Part shown: positions 46,990-59,078 of the stretch, piece after piece
Position numbering within the stretch: the stretch's first letter is position 1
Layout of the letters: each line of letters opens with the position of its first letter
NCBI GenBank assembly: GCA_021464415.1
Contig: CM038469.1
Span: 20,913,901 to 20,977,900 of the forward strand
Direction of reading: 5' to 3'
From: Lonicera japonica
Taxonomy: Eukaryota > Streptophyta > Magnoliopsida > Dipsacales > Caprifoliaceae
Length of the DNA stretch: 64,000 bases
Program-made: the position numbers and the translations under genes
The notes under the pieces: generated by a model
What the model was told of the DNA's origin: nothing
What the model saw: only the letters and a program-made list of their open reading frames with translations
The model's database searches: none

Positions 46990-49548
46990 TAGAAATCAGC
47001 GTTTGGCCAAGTTCCATAAGAAGATCCCTGACAACTTGGAATGGGAGATGGCTCCCCCTAAAACTGATCCTTACAATTATTCAATTCTGATAAAAGAGAG
47101 GACTTACCCTGTATGTTGTTCCTAATTTTTCCAAGTAGGCTGATGATTCCTTTTAATCCTTGCTTGTTGACTTCTTATGCCGGACAAACTTTCACCTTGG
47201 CCAGCATACCCCAACTATACTTAGAGTAGTTTTAGGGGCTGCTGAGTTGAATAGGAAGTTCGGCGTTCACTTAGATTTTGATGACATTAGGTATTGTTAT
47301 GGACTCAATCAAGGTAAAGATGATAAGAAATGGCCCCTTAGGGCTAGGATAAACTCCCTATCTCTAGAGGAAGCCCTTGGTGACTCCTGTAAGTATTCCT
47401 ATGATGACATTGTCAACATCAAAGGCAATGTTAAGCCTGATCTAGAGAATGCACGAGTTCCCAGCAATTCGGGGCACCTAATGGGTATCTAGAAATGCCA
47501 AGAAGTCTTATAAGTGTTTATTTCCCTTTATGCCGAGCTAACCTTTGTCTCTTATCCTTTTTGCAAGGTATAAAGTTTTTGACAAACCCCACCCTAACTT
47601 TATTCGTGCCGACGAGATCAATGATGTATCCAATCACCATGGCCCATTTGCGAACCCTCCCTTAATCCAGCAACATAGGGTTGATCATAACTTGTTGGGT
47701 TATAGTCCTGATGTGACAAACCTTCAAGCCCAGAACCTCGATCAAGCTTTGGGCTGGTGAAAAACGGCCTAAGTGGAAGATCATGTATAAATTGTTCAAG
47801 AGGTTTGGTGTTATGAATGCCAAACTTTTGAGAGAAGATGCCAAGCAGGTCGTTCGACATGAAAAAGGAGAATTATCCAGCAGTGAGTTTAACACTGCTG
47901 GTCCTTTAAAGAAAATGAGAAGAAGAAAAAAAAGTCCTCCCCTCCAACTATTGTTGTGGTTGGCTAACCTATTGAGCTAATACAAAGGAGGTTGGTACTT
48001 GGTAAGGAGGATCATAACCCTGCTACCAAGGAGGTTACACTTGCCAACCTCCCTGTTGCCTAGCCCATTATTACCAAAAATTCAAGCACATTTATGGGAG
48101 TCCCTGAAGACTAGGAACCTGAGGATTTAGCTTATTCGGGTTTCAAAGTTACATTAGATTCTAGGTTCCACTTCGACCCACATTTAACCATTAACCAGAA
48201 CAAGAAAAGGGTGTGGGTGTGGGTGTGGAGAGATAAAACTAGGGCACATATTTCTTCTCCATCACCACCACTACAAGTCCCATCAAACATTAATCCTTCT
48301 TCTGCTAAGATGCCAAGGAAAACTTTGATGGACTCAGTTTTAGGTGCTTACAAAGCCTATTCTAATGTTTCAAGGAGCCTTGCTCCTCAAGTTGTTGCTG
48401 TCAAGAAGAAGAAAATGAAGAGAGATACAACAGTCTTTGATGCCTCATCTTCTGGGGTTGAGAATTTTATTGTGGCGTCCACTACCCTCGGTAATCAAGT
48501 CATAACGATCTCCTTGCCACAAGCTTTTCCACCACGTACTCACTCAGCCTTAGAGCTTGAGAATGTTGAAAGAGTTGCCCAGGTCGGCATGTCTTCTTCT
48601 CCTACAATTGCTGACCTGCCTAGATTTAGCCACCAAGGATCTGCCGAGGAGGAAGCTGTAGTTGTGACACTTCACTCATGCATGCTTATGCCTAATAGGC
48701 TAGTCACTCTAAGGGATTCTATTTTGGCTAACCCTATAGTCGGGTTTGCTATTGGGAACAATTTAGTCTTGCCTAAGGATCACAAGGATTTAAAGTCAAT
48801 TACGGCCTTGAAGGACCTGCAAACTAAGGGCTTCCAATCTCTTGTTTCTATAAGTAATTTTTCTCGACTTAAAAAGCTTCCATCTTTTGTTTCTTTCTCT
48901 TACTCATGTAATTATTTTTACTATGTTGCAGAGTTTCCAATATTTCTCTAAAATGTGTATCAGAATGGCTAAGACTAATAAACACTAAGGAGACAATAAA
49001 GGGGCTTAAGTAAGAGAAAAATAAATTGGCCAAGGATGTGCAAGATCTCAATCTGGCATTGGAGGCCAAGTCTAAGGCCGTTGATGATGCTGTGGCCCAA
49101 AAGAAACAACTGTTAGATGAGCTACAAAAACTCAAGGACCAAAACTCCCATCTTCAAACCTCCTTAAGTCAGACCGAGAAGGATAAAGAAGAGGCAGTGA
49201 AGACAAGCCAAGGATGATGTTTAGAAAATGGCTGCAAAGTTACTAAAGGAGATAAAGAACCAGCATCTTGATGAACTCATTAAGGCCAATAAGGAAGGCC
49301 AGAACACGACCACGGATGCTTGTGGTGCCCAGATTCATAAGCTTAAGGACCATATCTACTGAGCTTGGTATAAGTATGGCCTTAAATTGGCTACAATTCT
49401 AGATGATTCTGAGCTTTTCAATAGGGACCTCCTTTGCCCCTTGATGCCTTTACTGGGGTTAATCTAAATAATCATCCGACAGAGGATGTTCACAATAAAA
49501 GGGAAGGGGGTGATGTTGAAGAGGGTGGTGGTGGTGGTGGTGACAATT
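46990..49548 (+). pseudogene. Multi-exon antisense ORF of a Tat-type gypsy element
   Basis: Several frames read like one spliced protein: WEMAPPKTDPYNYSILIKER, a donor CCT/GTATGT near 47111, TNFHLGQHTPTILRVVLGAA and DFDDIRYCYGLNQG (47170-47310), a donor ATG/GGTATC near 47482, an acceptor TTGCAAG near 47567, a lysine-rich middle with several stops (47760-48120), and a coiled coil (49026-49217) ending in an acidic, glycine-rich tail. The layout resembles the 'gypsy type transposon' (Transposase_28) ORFs known from the antisense strand beside pol in Tat elements. Integrase on the opposite strand at 50513-51110 fits this. It is dead, and its role in the family is unknown. Confidence 0.6.
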
Positions 49549-49840
49549 AGTAGAAGCGGCTCTAGGCTCATTCTCATTTATTTTCCATGTCTTCCTTTTT
49601 ATTTTAACTTTTGTAATCAATCAGGCCTTAAAGCCCCTCCATTATAATCCAACTTTGACCAGTCTAATGAAATGGACTTTTCGCTACATTTATCGCATTC
49701 CTTTGCTTTCTCGTATGATTGATATGTTTTGGCCGAGCTTATCTATAAAACATCAATACTTAACAGCACTTAGCAATTTTATTTTTATTTTAAATTTAGT
49801 TTCAAACGCCTTGTCTGGCATACCATATTATATTACATTA

Positions 49841-50163
49841 CCCTTAGGGCATAAACACCCACCATGGCTAACTTGGCAAGTGGTGTTTTATGACTTACCA
49901 AGTCCTAAAAGATTATGATTCAAATGAATGTTTGGCCTACCAAACCTCAAATCTTTGCCCCTTAGGCAGAAACAGTCATCTCGGCCTATAAGGAAGATAG
50001 TGTTTATGGCCTACTAAGCCTTGAATAATTTTTTCCCCTTAGGCATAAATGGTCATCCTAGCCTATCAAGCAAACAATGTTTTATGGCTTACAAGGACTT
50101 GAATAATTTTTGCCTCTTGGGCCTGACATTCATCTTGGCCTACCATGTCAGATGATGCCTTAT
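49841..50163 (+). repeat. Imperfect tandem repeat, unit about 76-88 bp
   Basis: Units start at CCCTTAGGGC (49841), CCCCTTAGGCAG (about 49957), CCCCTTAGGCAT (about 50034) and CCTCTTGGGCCT (about 50112). Each continues with a GTCATC or TTCATC-TGGCCTA block and TTGAATAATTTTT. It sits between the antisense ORF and the end of pol. Confidence 0.65.
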
Positions 50164-50512
50164 ATATAAGATCCCTCAAAAGGGTACAACATTGATGGAC
50201 TTTTGCAAGTTTGTCATCAACTTGTTTAGTTGTAGACCTCCTCGGCCATGCCTTCCAGGAATTTTGATCTAACTTTTTCAGCCTTGCCTCCCAAGCAGTT
50301 TAGTCGGCCTTACTAGCCTTGTGTTTCTGCTAAGCTAGTCTACCAGAATTATAGCTGCAGTGCCCCCATGGGAGGTCTTTGGTTTGCAAATGCCCCTATG
50401 GGAGGACTTAGGTTTGGGCAGTTGTTTTAAAAATAAGCTTTGATTCCATTTATTCATTGAACTCGGCAGAGAGAAAAGTCCTTTGCCACAGCTTTATAAA
50501 AGTTTCTATATA

Positions 50513-51110
50513 TTAGTGATAATATTTTTTTAAGTTGGACATGTTCCATGGATTTAGGATCTATATGGCATCCCTACCTTGTAAATAATAATCACCAGTG
50601 CTCGTTGCCATGGTTACCAAGTATGGTCTTTCATAATTGGCCACAAGCTTGCCTTGTCTAGGATCTACCATTTAGCTCATATTCTTCCATAGAACTAGGT
50701 TATCAACTTGATATTCCATTAAATCCACACTACTTTGCCTTTGTTTGGACAACCTCTATTGGTATTAGGCTAAACGGAAAAGGGCCACTTCCCTTTTCTC
50801 ATCGACAAAGTCGAAAGCTTCTTCTATGGCTTCATTGTTGTCACCAGCAAGAGTTCCCATTAATCGATGTGGGGTGGTCTGGAATGCCTAAAGTACAGAT
50901 GGCAATTCTTTCACCTATCTTCCATTTATGTCTTCTAACCTTTTATTTAATCCTTCGAGAATCACTTTGTTTGAAGCCTCTACTTGCCCGTTGGTTTCGA
51001 GATGAGCCACGTTAGCAAAACTTTGCCTAATTCCTAACTTTACCTGTAGTGTTCCCCAATTTAAATTGATGATAAAACTCTTGATGTATGTTCCTAACAT
51101 GTTCTAAAAG
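50513..51110 (-). pseudogene. Gypsy integrase C-terminal fragment
   Basis: Readable blocks in order: LGIRQSFANVAHLETNGQVEA with the catalytic glutamate followed by NKVILEGLNKRLED (51020-50930), TTPHRLMGTLAGDNNEAIEE, then GKLVANYERPYLV, GDYYLQGRDA and NPWNMSNLKKYYH, with a stop near 50513. Several in-frame stops and a damaged upstream frame mark it as dead. Upstream pol domains are absent beyond 51110. Probably the same element as the plus-strand ORF at 46990-49548. Confidence 0.75.
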
Positions 51111-51836
51111 GTACCACATGAATTTGGCTTGAATTGGAGTTTGAATGGATGAAAAACGAGCGAAAATGAGAAAAACCAAAAACATCTTTGTCCTTATATT
51201 TTATTTTATTTTTGGATTCTTTATTTGTGCATATTTAATTTAGCATTTGCATTAATATACTAATACTTAAGGGAAACTTTCCAGTCAAGATAAGGATTGG
51301 ATTTCATCACAAATTCCTTGCCCACCTAGGTTAAAAACCACCATGCACTTGTTAAACCCCGAGCCTTAAATTCATTAATCTAAAATTAATTAGATAATGC
51401 AAGATAATTATTGGGCACTCCAGTGAATACCTTTTAATTTAGCTACACCTAGGTAAGTTATGTCATAATAGCAATATGCTATTGAAGGTAGCTGGGTTTT
51501 AAGTGGGCCTGCTTATGACCCCTCCAGTATTTCCTAGGATAACCAGTTATTAAATTGGACGCCTTAACTGGTAAGCTTTCAATTTTCTTGATAAGAATAA
51601 AAAAGGCCTAAATCACTAATTATATTAAAATACTTTGCTCGCACTAATTTGAAGATAATAAATCTATTGCTTAATTAGACTAGGCTTTAGGATTTGCTTG
51701 TAACTAAGATTTTGTGTAGTTTATGAAACTTAGAAGTGGTCGAATAATTAGAAGACAATTAATCTTTTTACCTGAAAATCTCATAATGGCGGCCGTATGT
51801 TAAATGATTATTTCTCACTTGTCACAACTAAGCCTC
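51111..51836. other. Intergenic/element junction, no gene seen
   Basis: AT-rich, non-coding sequence between a minus-strand integrase fragment and a plus-strand gag remnant. Two different elements must meet here, but I found no terminal repeat or target duplication to place the junction. Confidence 0.35.
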
Positions 51837-52364
51837 TTATGTGCATCACCCTTCTAACCACTACTGCAGCTTAATTCGAAATTAGACATGTTGCCATTAA
51901 CATAATACCTAAGTTCCATGGCCTTGATAGTGAACAACCATACATTCACCTAAGGAAATTCCTTACAAATTGTAGCATCTTTAAAAAACAAAATATGGAT
52001 GATGAAGGTGTCAAGCTTAGATTGTTTCCTCTATCCTTAGAAGATAAGGCAGTCTCACGGTAGAATTCTCTCAATCCTAATTCAATCACAACATGAGAAC
52101 AACTAGGTAGGAAGTTTATGTCTAAATTTTACCCCATGCAAAAGACTAAATCAATGAGAGATACTATCAGCACATTTAGGGATAAAGTATATGAAGAATT
52201 CCATGAGACATATGAGCGTTTTCATGATTTATTAATTAAATGTCCACACCATGGTTTTGATAACTCTTGTCCATTTCTTCAATAAAGGTATTTCCCCAAT
52301 GATTTGTACAATGATTGAATTGATGCACAAAGGCAAATTCAAATACCAAACTCCTAATCAAGCC
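51837..52364 (+). pseudogene. Gypsy (Athila-like) gag remnant, 5' part
   Basis: Readable blocks: FHGLDSEQPYIHLRKF, MDDEGVKLRLFPLSLEDKA, LNPNSIT, KFYPMQKTKSMRD and YERFHDLLIKCPHHG, the usual order in the retrotransposon gag domain of Athila-like elements. Stops (for example after AVSR and in the FLQ-RYFP region) kill the frame. It is cut by solo LTR D and resumes at 54405. Confidence 0.75.
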
Positions 52365-54404
52365 TGTAACATACTGTATTTATGTTAATGTTAATTGTGT
52401 TATTTTAATTAGATGTGGTGTGGAATTTATATTATTGAAAAAATTTCTAACCATAATTTGGAGAAAAGCTCCTTCCGGAAATCGTAGATCTCTGAATCAC
52501 CTTTTCATGCATATAAAGATCACCTCAATTGGAGTTCCAAGCGAGAAGTTATTGCCAAAACAATATGGAAAAAAATTTACTCGCGGACCGGTATTGGATT
52601 TTTGGAATACCGGTCTGGCATATTAATTTTGAGGGAAAGTTTGGTTGCGGACCAGTATGCGGGTTTTGACATACCAGTCCGGTGTATAAAAATTAAGAAA
52701 AATTTACACTATGAACTGGTACTCTATTTTTGGCATACCAGGCTGCCATCCGAAACAGTGCACCGACTTAATTTATTTTAAGTGCATTTTATCCCTCTTT
52801 TTCACCCAATTTCAACCCAAACTTCTCACAAGCATCTAGAGAGTTCTATAGAGAGAATGAGAAGGGTTCTTAAGCAATTTTTGCGTGTTTTTCGCTCCCG
52901 GTCAAAGATTTACATTCCAAACCAACTAAATCCTCTTGTTATTCACTATTCATCATCTTTCTCCTTGGGATTACTTTGGGAGAGCTTGGATTCTCATCTT
53001 TCTTTCTTCTATACAACTAATAAACACGAGGTAGGGGTTCTTGTGCTTCCAAAACTCGATAAAATGATTTTATAGCTTGATAATCACTATATTTGACTTG
53101 TTTTGATTTGAAAATTTATGTGTAAAGAGACTTATGATGTTCTATGATTTTCATGGTTATATTTGCATGACTTGAGGCAAGATATGTCATACACACTTGC
53201 TATAAGGTGTTATTTGAACTATATAAGGTGTCTGTTGGTTGAGTGAATGTCGTTTATTGATAAAATGTGTTGTTGATGATTTGTTCATTCCAAGGGATAT
53301 AAAATGAGGATTGTTTAAGTGTGTGTGGCATAAGTTACCTTATGTAGCTATAAAATAGCTTGTTTTGCATACCATACATATCATTGTTGTGTCAACCAAG
53401 CACTTGGAAAACTCTCGGCATATTTGGACTATTCTTATAACCCGGCACCGTGGGCATATATCTCATATTTATAATGACGGAAGCTCGTTATGATCATGAT
53501 ACTATTCTGGATGTGATATGATCCTGATAAGGATTCGGCTATGATTCTATTGTGACTCTTCGATGGTGAAGGGATTATGTATAAATTTGTGCCTGCCGGT
53601 ATGGAAATAAGTAGGGCCTGGTACCCTTAGGTTGAAAATTCCTAAACCTCCGGGAGGCAACAAAGCGTCGGCTGTCTAGAGCCAGCGGTGAGTAGCCCAA
53701 AAATCTAGACAACAGCAAGGCACTGATGGTTCTATTGTTATGATATCATTGGTGGACTTATGGTCCGACTCGATTATGATTTCACAATATTCTTTAAGGC
53801 CGATGGGCCAGTTTATGATTACTATTGAATTATTCTCTCGGGCGGTCAGGCCCATGTTACACTATAGTTTAACGACATATCCTGGTTATATAACTTTAAG
53901 GTTGACACAAGGGAGGTAACCTACATTGGCATATGCATGCATTTTTTACTGAACATATGGTTTTGAACTAAAATGTGCCTTACACGTGATGCTTTTGTTA
54001 TTACTCACCCCTACTGAGCATATAGCTCACCCTGTTTCTTTAAAATATTAAGTACTCACGAGTCCCCTGGGGACAAAGAGGCGACGGGATCAAGGATGAA
54101 GTACAAGCTCTAATACAACTCATTTTTGTAATGTGTACATGTTTACGGGAAACCACAGCTTACCCGATAATTGTATATATTTTTGCTCCTACTGTGTTAG
54201 TTTTGTATGCTAATGTATGCATGTTTAGTAGTTATGTCATAACAGTATACTCCATGCTTGATCTTGTACATGGTATGCACGTTGACCTGTTTTTTTGTTC
54301 TCTTATACACGTATACACCCATTTTAGTCAAACTAGGATGGGTTAGTAACACTCCAAGTCGTAAGTATGGGTGTTATCCTGTAGATTAAGGCGAGGGTGT
54401 TACA
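52365..54404 (+). repeat. Solo LTR D (gypsy-type)
   Basis: Begins TGTAACATAC and ends GGGTGTTACA with a perfect target duplication AAGCC (52360-52364 and 54405-54409). In sense (plus) it has a GGAGTTCCAAGCGAGAAG phrase, three 64-bp dyad repeats, a leader with CATCTAGAGAGTTCTATAG, donor-like GAG/GTAGGG at 53030, and a CCCCTACTGAGCATATAGCTC region near 54010. At 2040 bp it is the shortest of the four. Confidence 0.88.
52587..52742 (+). promoter_or_regulatory. Three 64-bp dyad repeats of solo LTR D (22/42/22/42/22)
   Basis: Motifs start at 52587 (ACCGGT), 52609 (ACCGGT), 52651 (ACCAGT), 52673 (ACCAGT), 52715 (ACTGGT) and 52737 (ACCAGG). The first pair forms a perfect inverted repeat with 10-base arms (GACCGGTATT and AATACCGGTC). 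Later pairs have decayed sequence but unchanged spacing. A TTTATTTTAAG TATA-like stretch follows near 52766. Confidence 0.75.
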
Positions 54405-54450
54405 AAGCCTATACATTTTTAGAGGAACTAGCTGAGAGTGCACAAAGTAG
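54405..54450 (+). pseudogene. Athila-like gag remnant, 3' part
   Basis: After the AAGCC duplication the plus frame gives AYTFLEELAESAQS, equivalent to the AW-LEELAE block that follows in intact gag proteins. This confirms that solo LTR D landed inside the gag. The frame ends soon after. Confidence 0.65.
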
Positions 54451-54872
54451 AACATTAGGAGCGAATACGTGTTAGTAACAAATATACTCCAATTAAAATC
54501 TAGCTACTGAAGAGTCTAGCTACTGGCGTTTAAAAGTTGAGTAAGAAATTTGATGTGTTTACAATATCCACTAAAAGCAACCCAAGTCAAGTTCTAAATG
54601 CCAGTAACCCATATGGGCTGTATTCTAGCTTTTATCATATTTTACATGGCATCATTTTTCCATTCATACACCCTCCAAAAAATATGTACATCCAATAAGT
54701 CCCTTATATGGGAAGTAAAAATTATAAGTGGACTTTTAGCCAAACCTATGGCCAAGGGCCCATCTCCTAGAAGGCCCGCTGACCAGACCGTCTTTAAAGC
54801 CCACAGTTCCATTTAAGGAAAGTCTTTAGTTACCAACCAAGTGAGAGGTACCTTCAATGGCCGACCAGGAAT
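54451..54872. other. Intergenic, no gene seen
   Basis: A short ORF at 54598-54816 shows no known domain. Otherwise featureless sequence up to the CACTA element. Confidence 0.4.
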
Positions 54873-57240
54873 CACTACAACAAAAACAGGATTTTGTGAC
54901 TTTTCATCTTGCTACATTTGTCATTGCCATTGGCAGACATAAATTTGTGACGGTTGATGGTAGTCATAAAGGTAAAAAGTCATGAAGTTCAAAATATGTG
55001 ACTGCTTTTACCAGTCACTAATGTAAGTCATACTTTGCACTAAATTATAAATGCAAAAGACACGCAATTATTTTATAATTGCCAATAACAGTCATAAAAA
55101 TGAATCAGATTCATGACTCACGTGTGACTACTTTAGTCATAAATTTTATGTGAAATGATGTTGTTCGGTATTGCATACAAATACATTACCACAAACCTTA
55201 AAGAACTCTTATCTCACTATTGTATAACTCTAAATCTCATATGTATTCATCCAGTCTCACACTCAGATAGATTTACTCTCGCATTCACTCAATTGTACAT
55301 TCAGATCCAAGAAGGGGGCTGGGTTTTATTGACTTAGCGAGAACAACGTGAGTTATTACACCCAAGTGCAAGTGGTCGGTCAAGTAATAAATACTTAGTA
55401 AATCCAAGGTCGATCCACAGGAAGGAGGGTAGTTATTTAAGTTAGGAAAGTCTCTTTCAAAAGAAAGATGAGAAAAATAGAGAAAAGATGAAATATGGAG
55501 AGAATGGAATGTAAATTGATAGCTAAATAAACTAAAGGCAATATAACTAAATAAAACATAAAACTAAGACTATTCCTAAATGTAGCGAAACATTATTATA
55601 TTAAAAGCAACCAAACTAATATAAAATGAACGTGCAAAAAGGGCTAAATAAAATAACTAATAAAAACAACGTATTAAATTAATTAAACGCGTAAAAAACT
55701 TTAACTAAAATTAAGAATAAAAAGCACTAAAGGTATCCATAAGTTCCAGGCAACACAACGGGCAATTCGGTGAACCGGGAATCCTTTTCTAATTAATTTT
55801 TTAAAAAAAATCAATCCACTTTCCACAAACTAATTGATCTTATAAACTTGTATTTTTTGCAATAATTCATGCGTAATGTGAACTATACGTACCAATACTA
55901 ATTATGGTATCAATTCACATTACTTAATTTTACCAAAAACACTTGTTTATTAAAATGAAGTAGTGCTTGACACTACAAAACCTTTTATTCAAAGTGAAAA
56001 AGTTAAGCAATTACCACAATTTAATTCAAATAGGTTAGAACATTATTGAAATCCAATTTGAACAAAAACGGACAGTGGAAACAGAAAATTAGCGATTTCG
56101 GTATCAAAAACTAAGGATTAAAACTACTATTAAAAATAGCGCACTCTAGTTATTTTGTGTTTTAAGAGAATTTTGATTGAATTAATGTATTAGCTTATAT
56201 TTTCAATGGAGAATTTTTGCTCCATCTAATCTGAATTCTTATTTTTTCCTATACTTTTCGATAATTTTTTTGTTTCCTACAAAATGAGTTCGATCTAAAT
56301 TAATTTTATTTATTTATTTACCTACACGGTTCTGATGATTGGGGTGTTTCCTACTCTATATCGGTTGTTTGCTAGCAGGTACCATGGTTCGTACAAGGAT
56401 GTTAACAATGATACAATTATCCACCAAAATTAGTGGACTACAAGCTTATGCACTTACCGGATGATCTGGTGGGTGCTTGAAGTTCTTACATCTTAAAATT
56501 TAATGTACAACACTAATATAAATACAATAGATAATATATATTAAAATAGTAGCTAGCCTCTACAAGTTAGTTTGTGTTTTAAGAAAATATTCATTGAATT
56601 AGTATGTTAGTGTAAAAATCGAGAAGCAAAGAATTTATGGTGAATATTGATTGGATTGTAGTGTGAAATGCTCTGTGAATATTGATTGGATTTTAGTTTG
56701 AATACATTGTGAAAATTAATTGGATTGCATGTGAAAAAAATATTTGGTTTCCAATATTTTTAAATTACTTTTTAAAAAATAGTTTCAACATCCGTGACAT
56801 TCTACAACACAAACTATTGCAGGTTTTGTAACTAATATCTAACTGCAACTATGACTCTATTGTGACTACCACTAACAGTCACATATAACTAGTTTGTGAT
56901 TGCCATTAATAGTCAGTTGTGATAGTAGTTATGTTTGTGACTGTTCCAGACAGTCACATGTGATAAGTTTTGTGATTATTGATAACATACACAAATGACA
57001 ACAATTGTGATTGTCATTGACAATCACAAGTACAAATTTTGTGACTGCTATTGACAATCACAAACCCTCTTTGTGACTGCCATAGAAAGCGGCTTGGAAA
57101 GTTATAAAAGAGATTTGTGACTGTTTTTGAAAGTCAAAAATTATCATGTAATTGTCATTTTTGTGACAGTCATTTGTGATTGTTTTGGTCCTTTGTGACT
57201 ATTTTTAGCAGTCACAAATAACTGATTTTGGTGTGTAGTG
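54873..57240. mobile_element. Non-autonomous CACTA (En/Spm-type) element
   Basis: The termini are CACTACAACAAAAACAG and, inverted at the right, CACTACACACCAAAATCAG. Both ends are packed with subterminal repeats around GTGACT or AGTCAC in both orientations (54894-55140 and 56790-57225), the arrangement bound by the element's own protein in this superfamily. No transposase is present in 2368 bp. The 3-bp flanks (AAT and AGA) do not match, so the target duplication has decayed. The middle (about 55340-56470) has a GGTCGATCCACAGGAAGG phrase common in plant retroelements and may be a nested fragment. Confidence 0.8.
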
Positions 57241-57380
57241 AGAAGTGGTACATTTTCACATGAATTATAATTGTACGAGCTTTTAATCGTAGTCTAGTAA
57301 GTTTGAGAAAACTACTCTTATCAGAACTGATGAACCAGTTGGAAGAATTGATGTACACATTGTCCATGGGCAATTAAAAG

Positions 57381-57532
57381 ATGATTTGTATAACCCTCGA
57401 GCCAAACCAAATAAATTTTGACTCATTAATGAATGGATTTCCAATGCTTTACGGCAATGATTTGTATAACTCTCGAGCCAAAACTAATAAATTTTGACTC
57501 ATTAATGAATGGATTTCCCATACTTTATGGCA
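57381..57532 (+). repeat. 76-bp tandem duplication
   Basis: Two adjacent copies (57381-57456 and 57457-57532) beginning ATGATTTGTATAAC and ending CTTTAYGGCA, with a few substitutions. Non-coding. Confidence 0.85.
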
Positions 57533-59078
57533 GGGTGCTCAATGTAGAAATAGCCCAATACTTTATGAATATTAAAATATTGCTAGATAATAATTCAATG
57601 AATCAATGAAATAGATATAAAATTGCATTAAAATGATTAATTTAATTTGTGATGGCAAGTATGTGCATAAATGTTAACTTGCATGAGTAGCCCCGTGACA
57701 ACAGTTTTCCTAATTAAGGGGGAGACAATCCGATTCTCCCTCCTAACCCTATTTTTCAAAACTTGAGAATAAATTAAATTCCAATGAGGAATATATACCT
57801 AATCAAGTTTTCAGAGAACATGTGCATGTGCCGAATCCACTCTAGTCCTTGACTATAATCTGAAAAAAATGCACATATGTAATTGAAACTTAAAAAATAA
57901 AAAAAATTCAAATTGGAACTCTTAACCGTTAATTTTAGTGTCAAATATTGGTATCTTCAATTTGCAATTGGTCCAAAATCCAGATGGAACTAGCCTGAAA
58001 CACATATACATATATACTACACACCGACAAACACGCACTCATGCGCGAACTCCTTATTTTCCAGTATGGCTAGATCTGGTATAAAATGTGAAGATATAAA
58101 CATAAAAATATCATTAGCTTAATTGGTAAAGGACTTTCCGTTAATGTTGTGATTGTAAGTGCAAATCTTATTAATTACATAATTTTCAGTTATGTGCCTC
58201 CTACATGGTATAAAATTGTGACGAATTCTTTTATAAAAAATAGCAAAAAAACTGTTTCAATCAAGTCTTTTTCCAAAGGAAGTTTGGAACAAGACTCGGA
58301 ATTTGAAATGACAAGAATGTTGAACTTACCCTTACCATCACTCCACTTACCATTTATGTCTAATTTTTGTTCAAACATAACTACGTTCATGTGCGCATTT
58401 TAGCTTTGTAGTAGTCAATTGAACCCGCTTGTTGGGAGACTCGCAAATACACAAATATTGACCAATTCATTGACTTTTTTATCTTGTTTAATTAGATTGA
58501 CTATAACCCATATTATGCATATGAAAAACAAACTACCTAGTACCATAACCTATAAAATACCAAATACCTAAACTCTCTCATTCTGAATCTTTATTCTACT
58601 TTATAAATAATGCTTCAACATGAATCGTGACAACATTGAATAGATTAAAGTTGCCACTCAATATCCAAAATAACACTCCAAATAGCTATGTTTACCTCTC
58701 TACACAACCCATCAATATAATAATGTTCCTCCAAAAAGGATTCTACTAATATATTCGTTCACAAAAAGACCATGTTGCTCTAATATGGACTATTCAATAT
58801 CAAACAGTATAATTCAATGCATACGTATTCATAGCAATGCCTTTCCTCACTAATACATTTGGAGGTACAATTAACAACAAAAAACCATGGCTAAAATTTT
58901 GGTATGTGTGCAAACATTCCGAGACTGCTGAAAATGTATATATAGCTATGAGAAAAAGATTTAAATCGATTTTAACATGCATAAAAAGACACTATCCTAC
59001 AATCACACAAACAGTAATGTTACATATCAAAACCACTTCCATTCTTTCTGGATATATATATGTATTGGGTCTGATTCT
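57533..59078. other. 3' side of the guanylyltransferase gene, mostly featureless
   Basis: AT-rich and non-coding. At about 58105-58215 a tRNA-like head (TTAGCTTAATTGGTAAAGGA, then GTAAGTGCAAATCTTA as a weak box B) suggests another decayed SINE. Short ORFs show no domains. Confidence 0.4.

Noticed and set aside
46990..49548. Host protein-coding gene with coiled coil
   Set aside because: Several in-frame stops, and its position beside a gypsy integrase fits a Tat-type antisense ORF pseudogene better.
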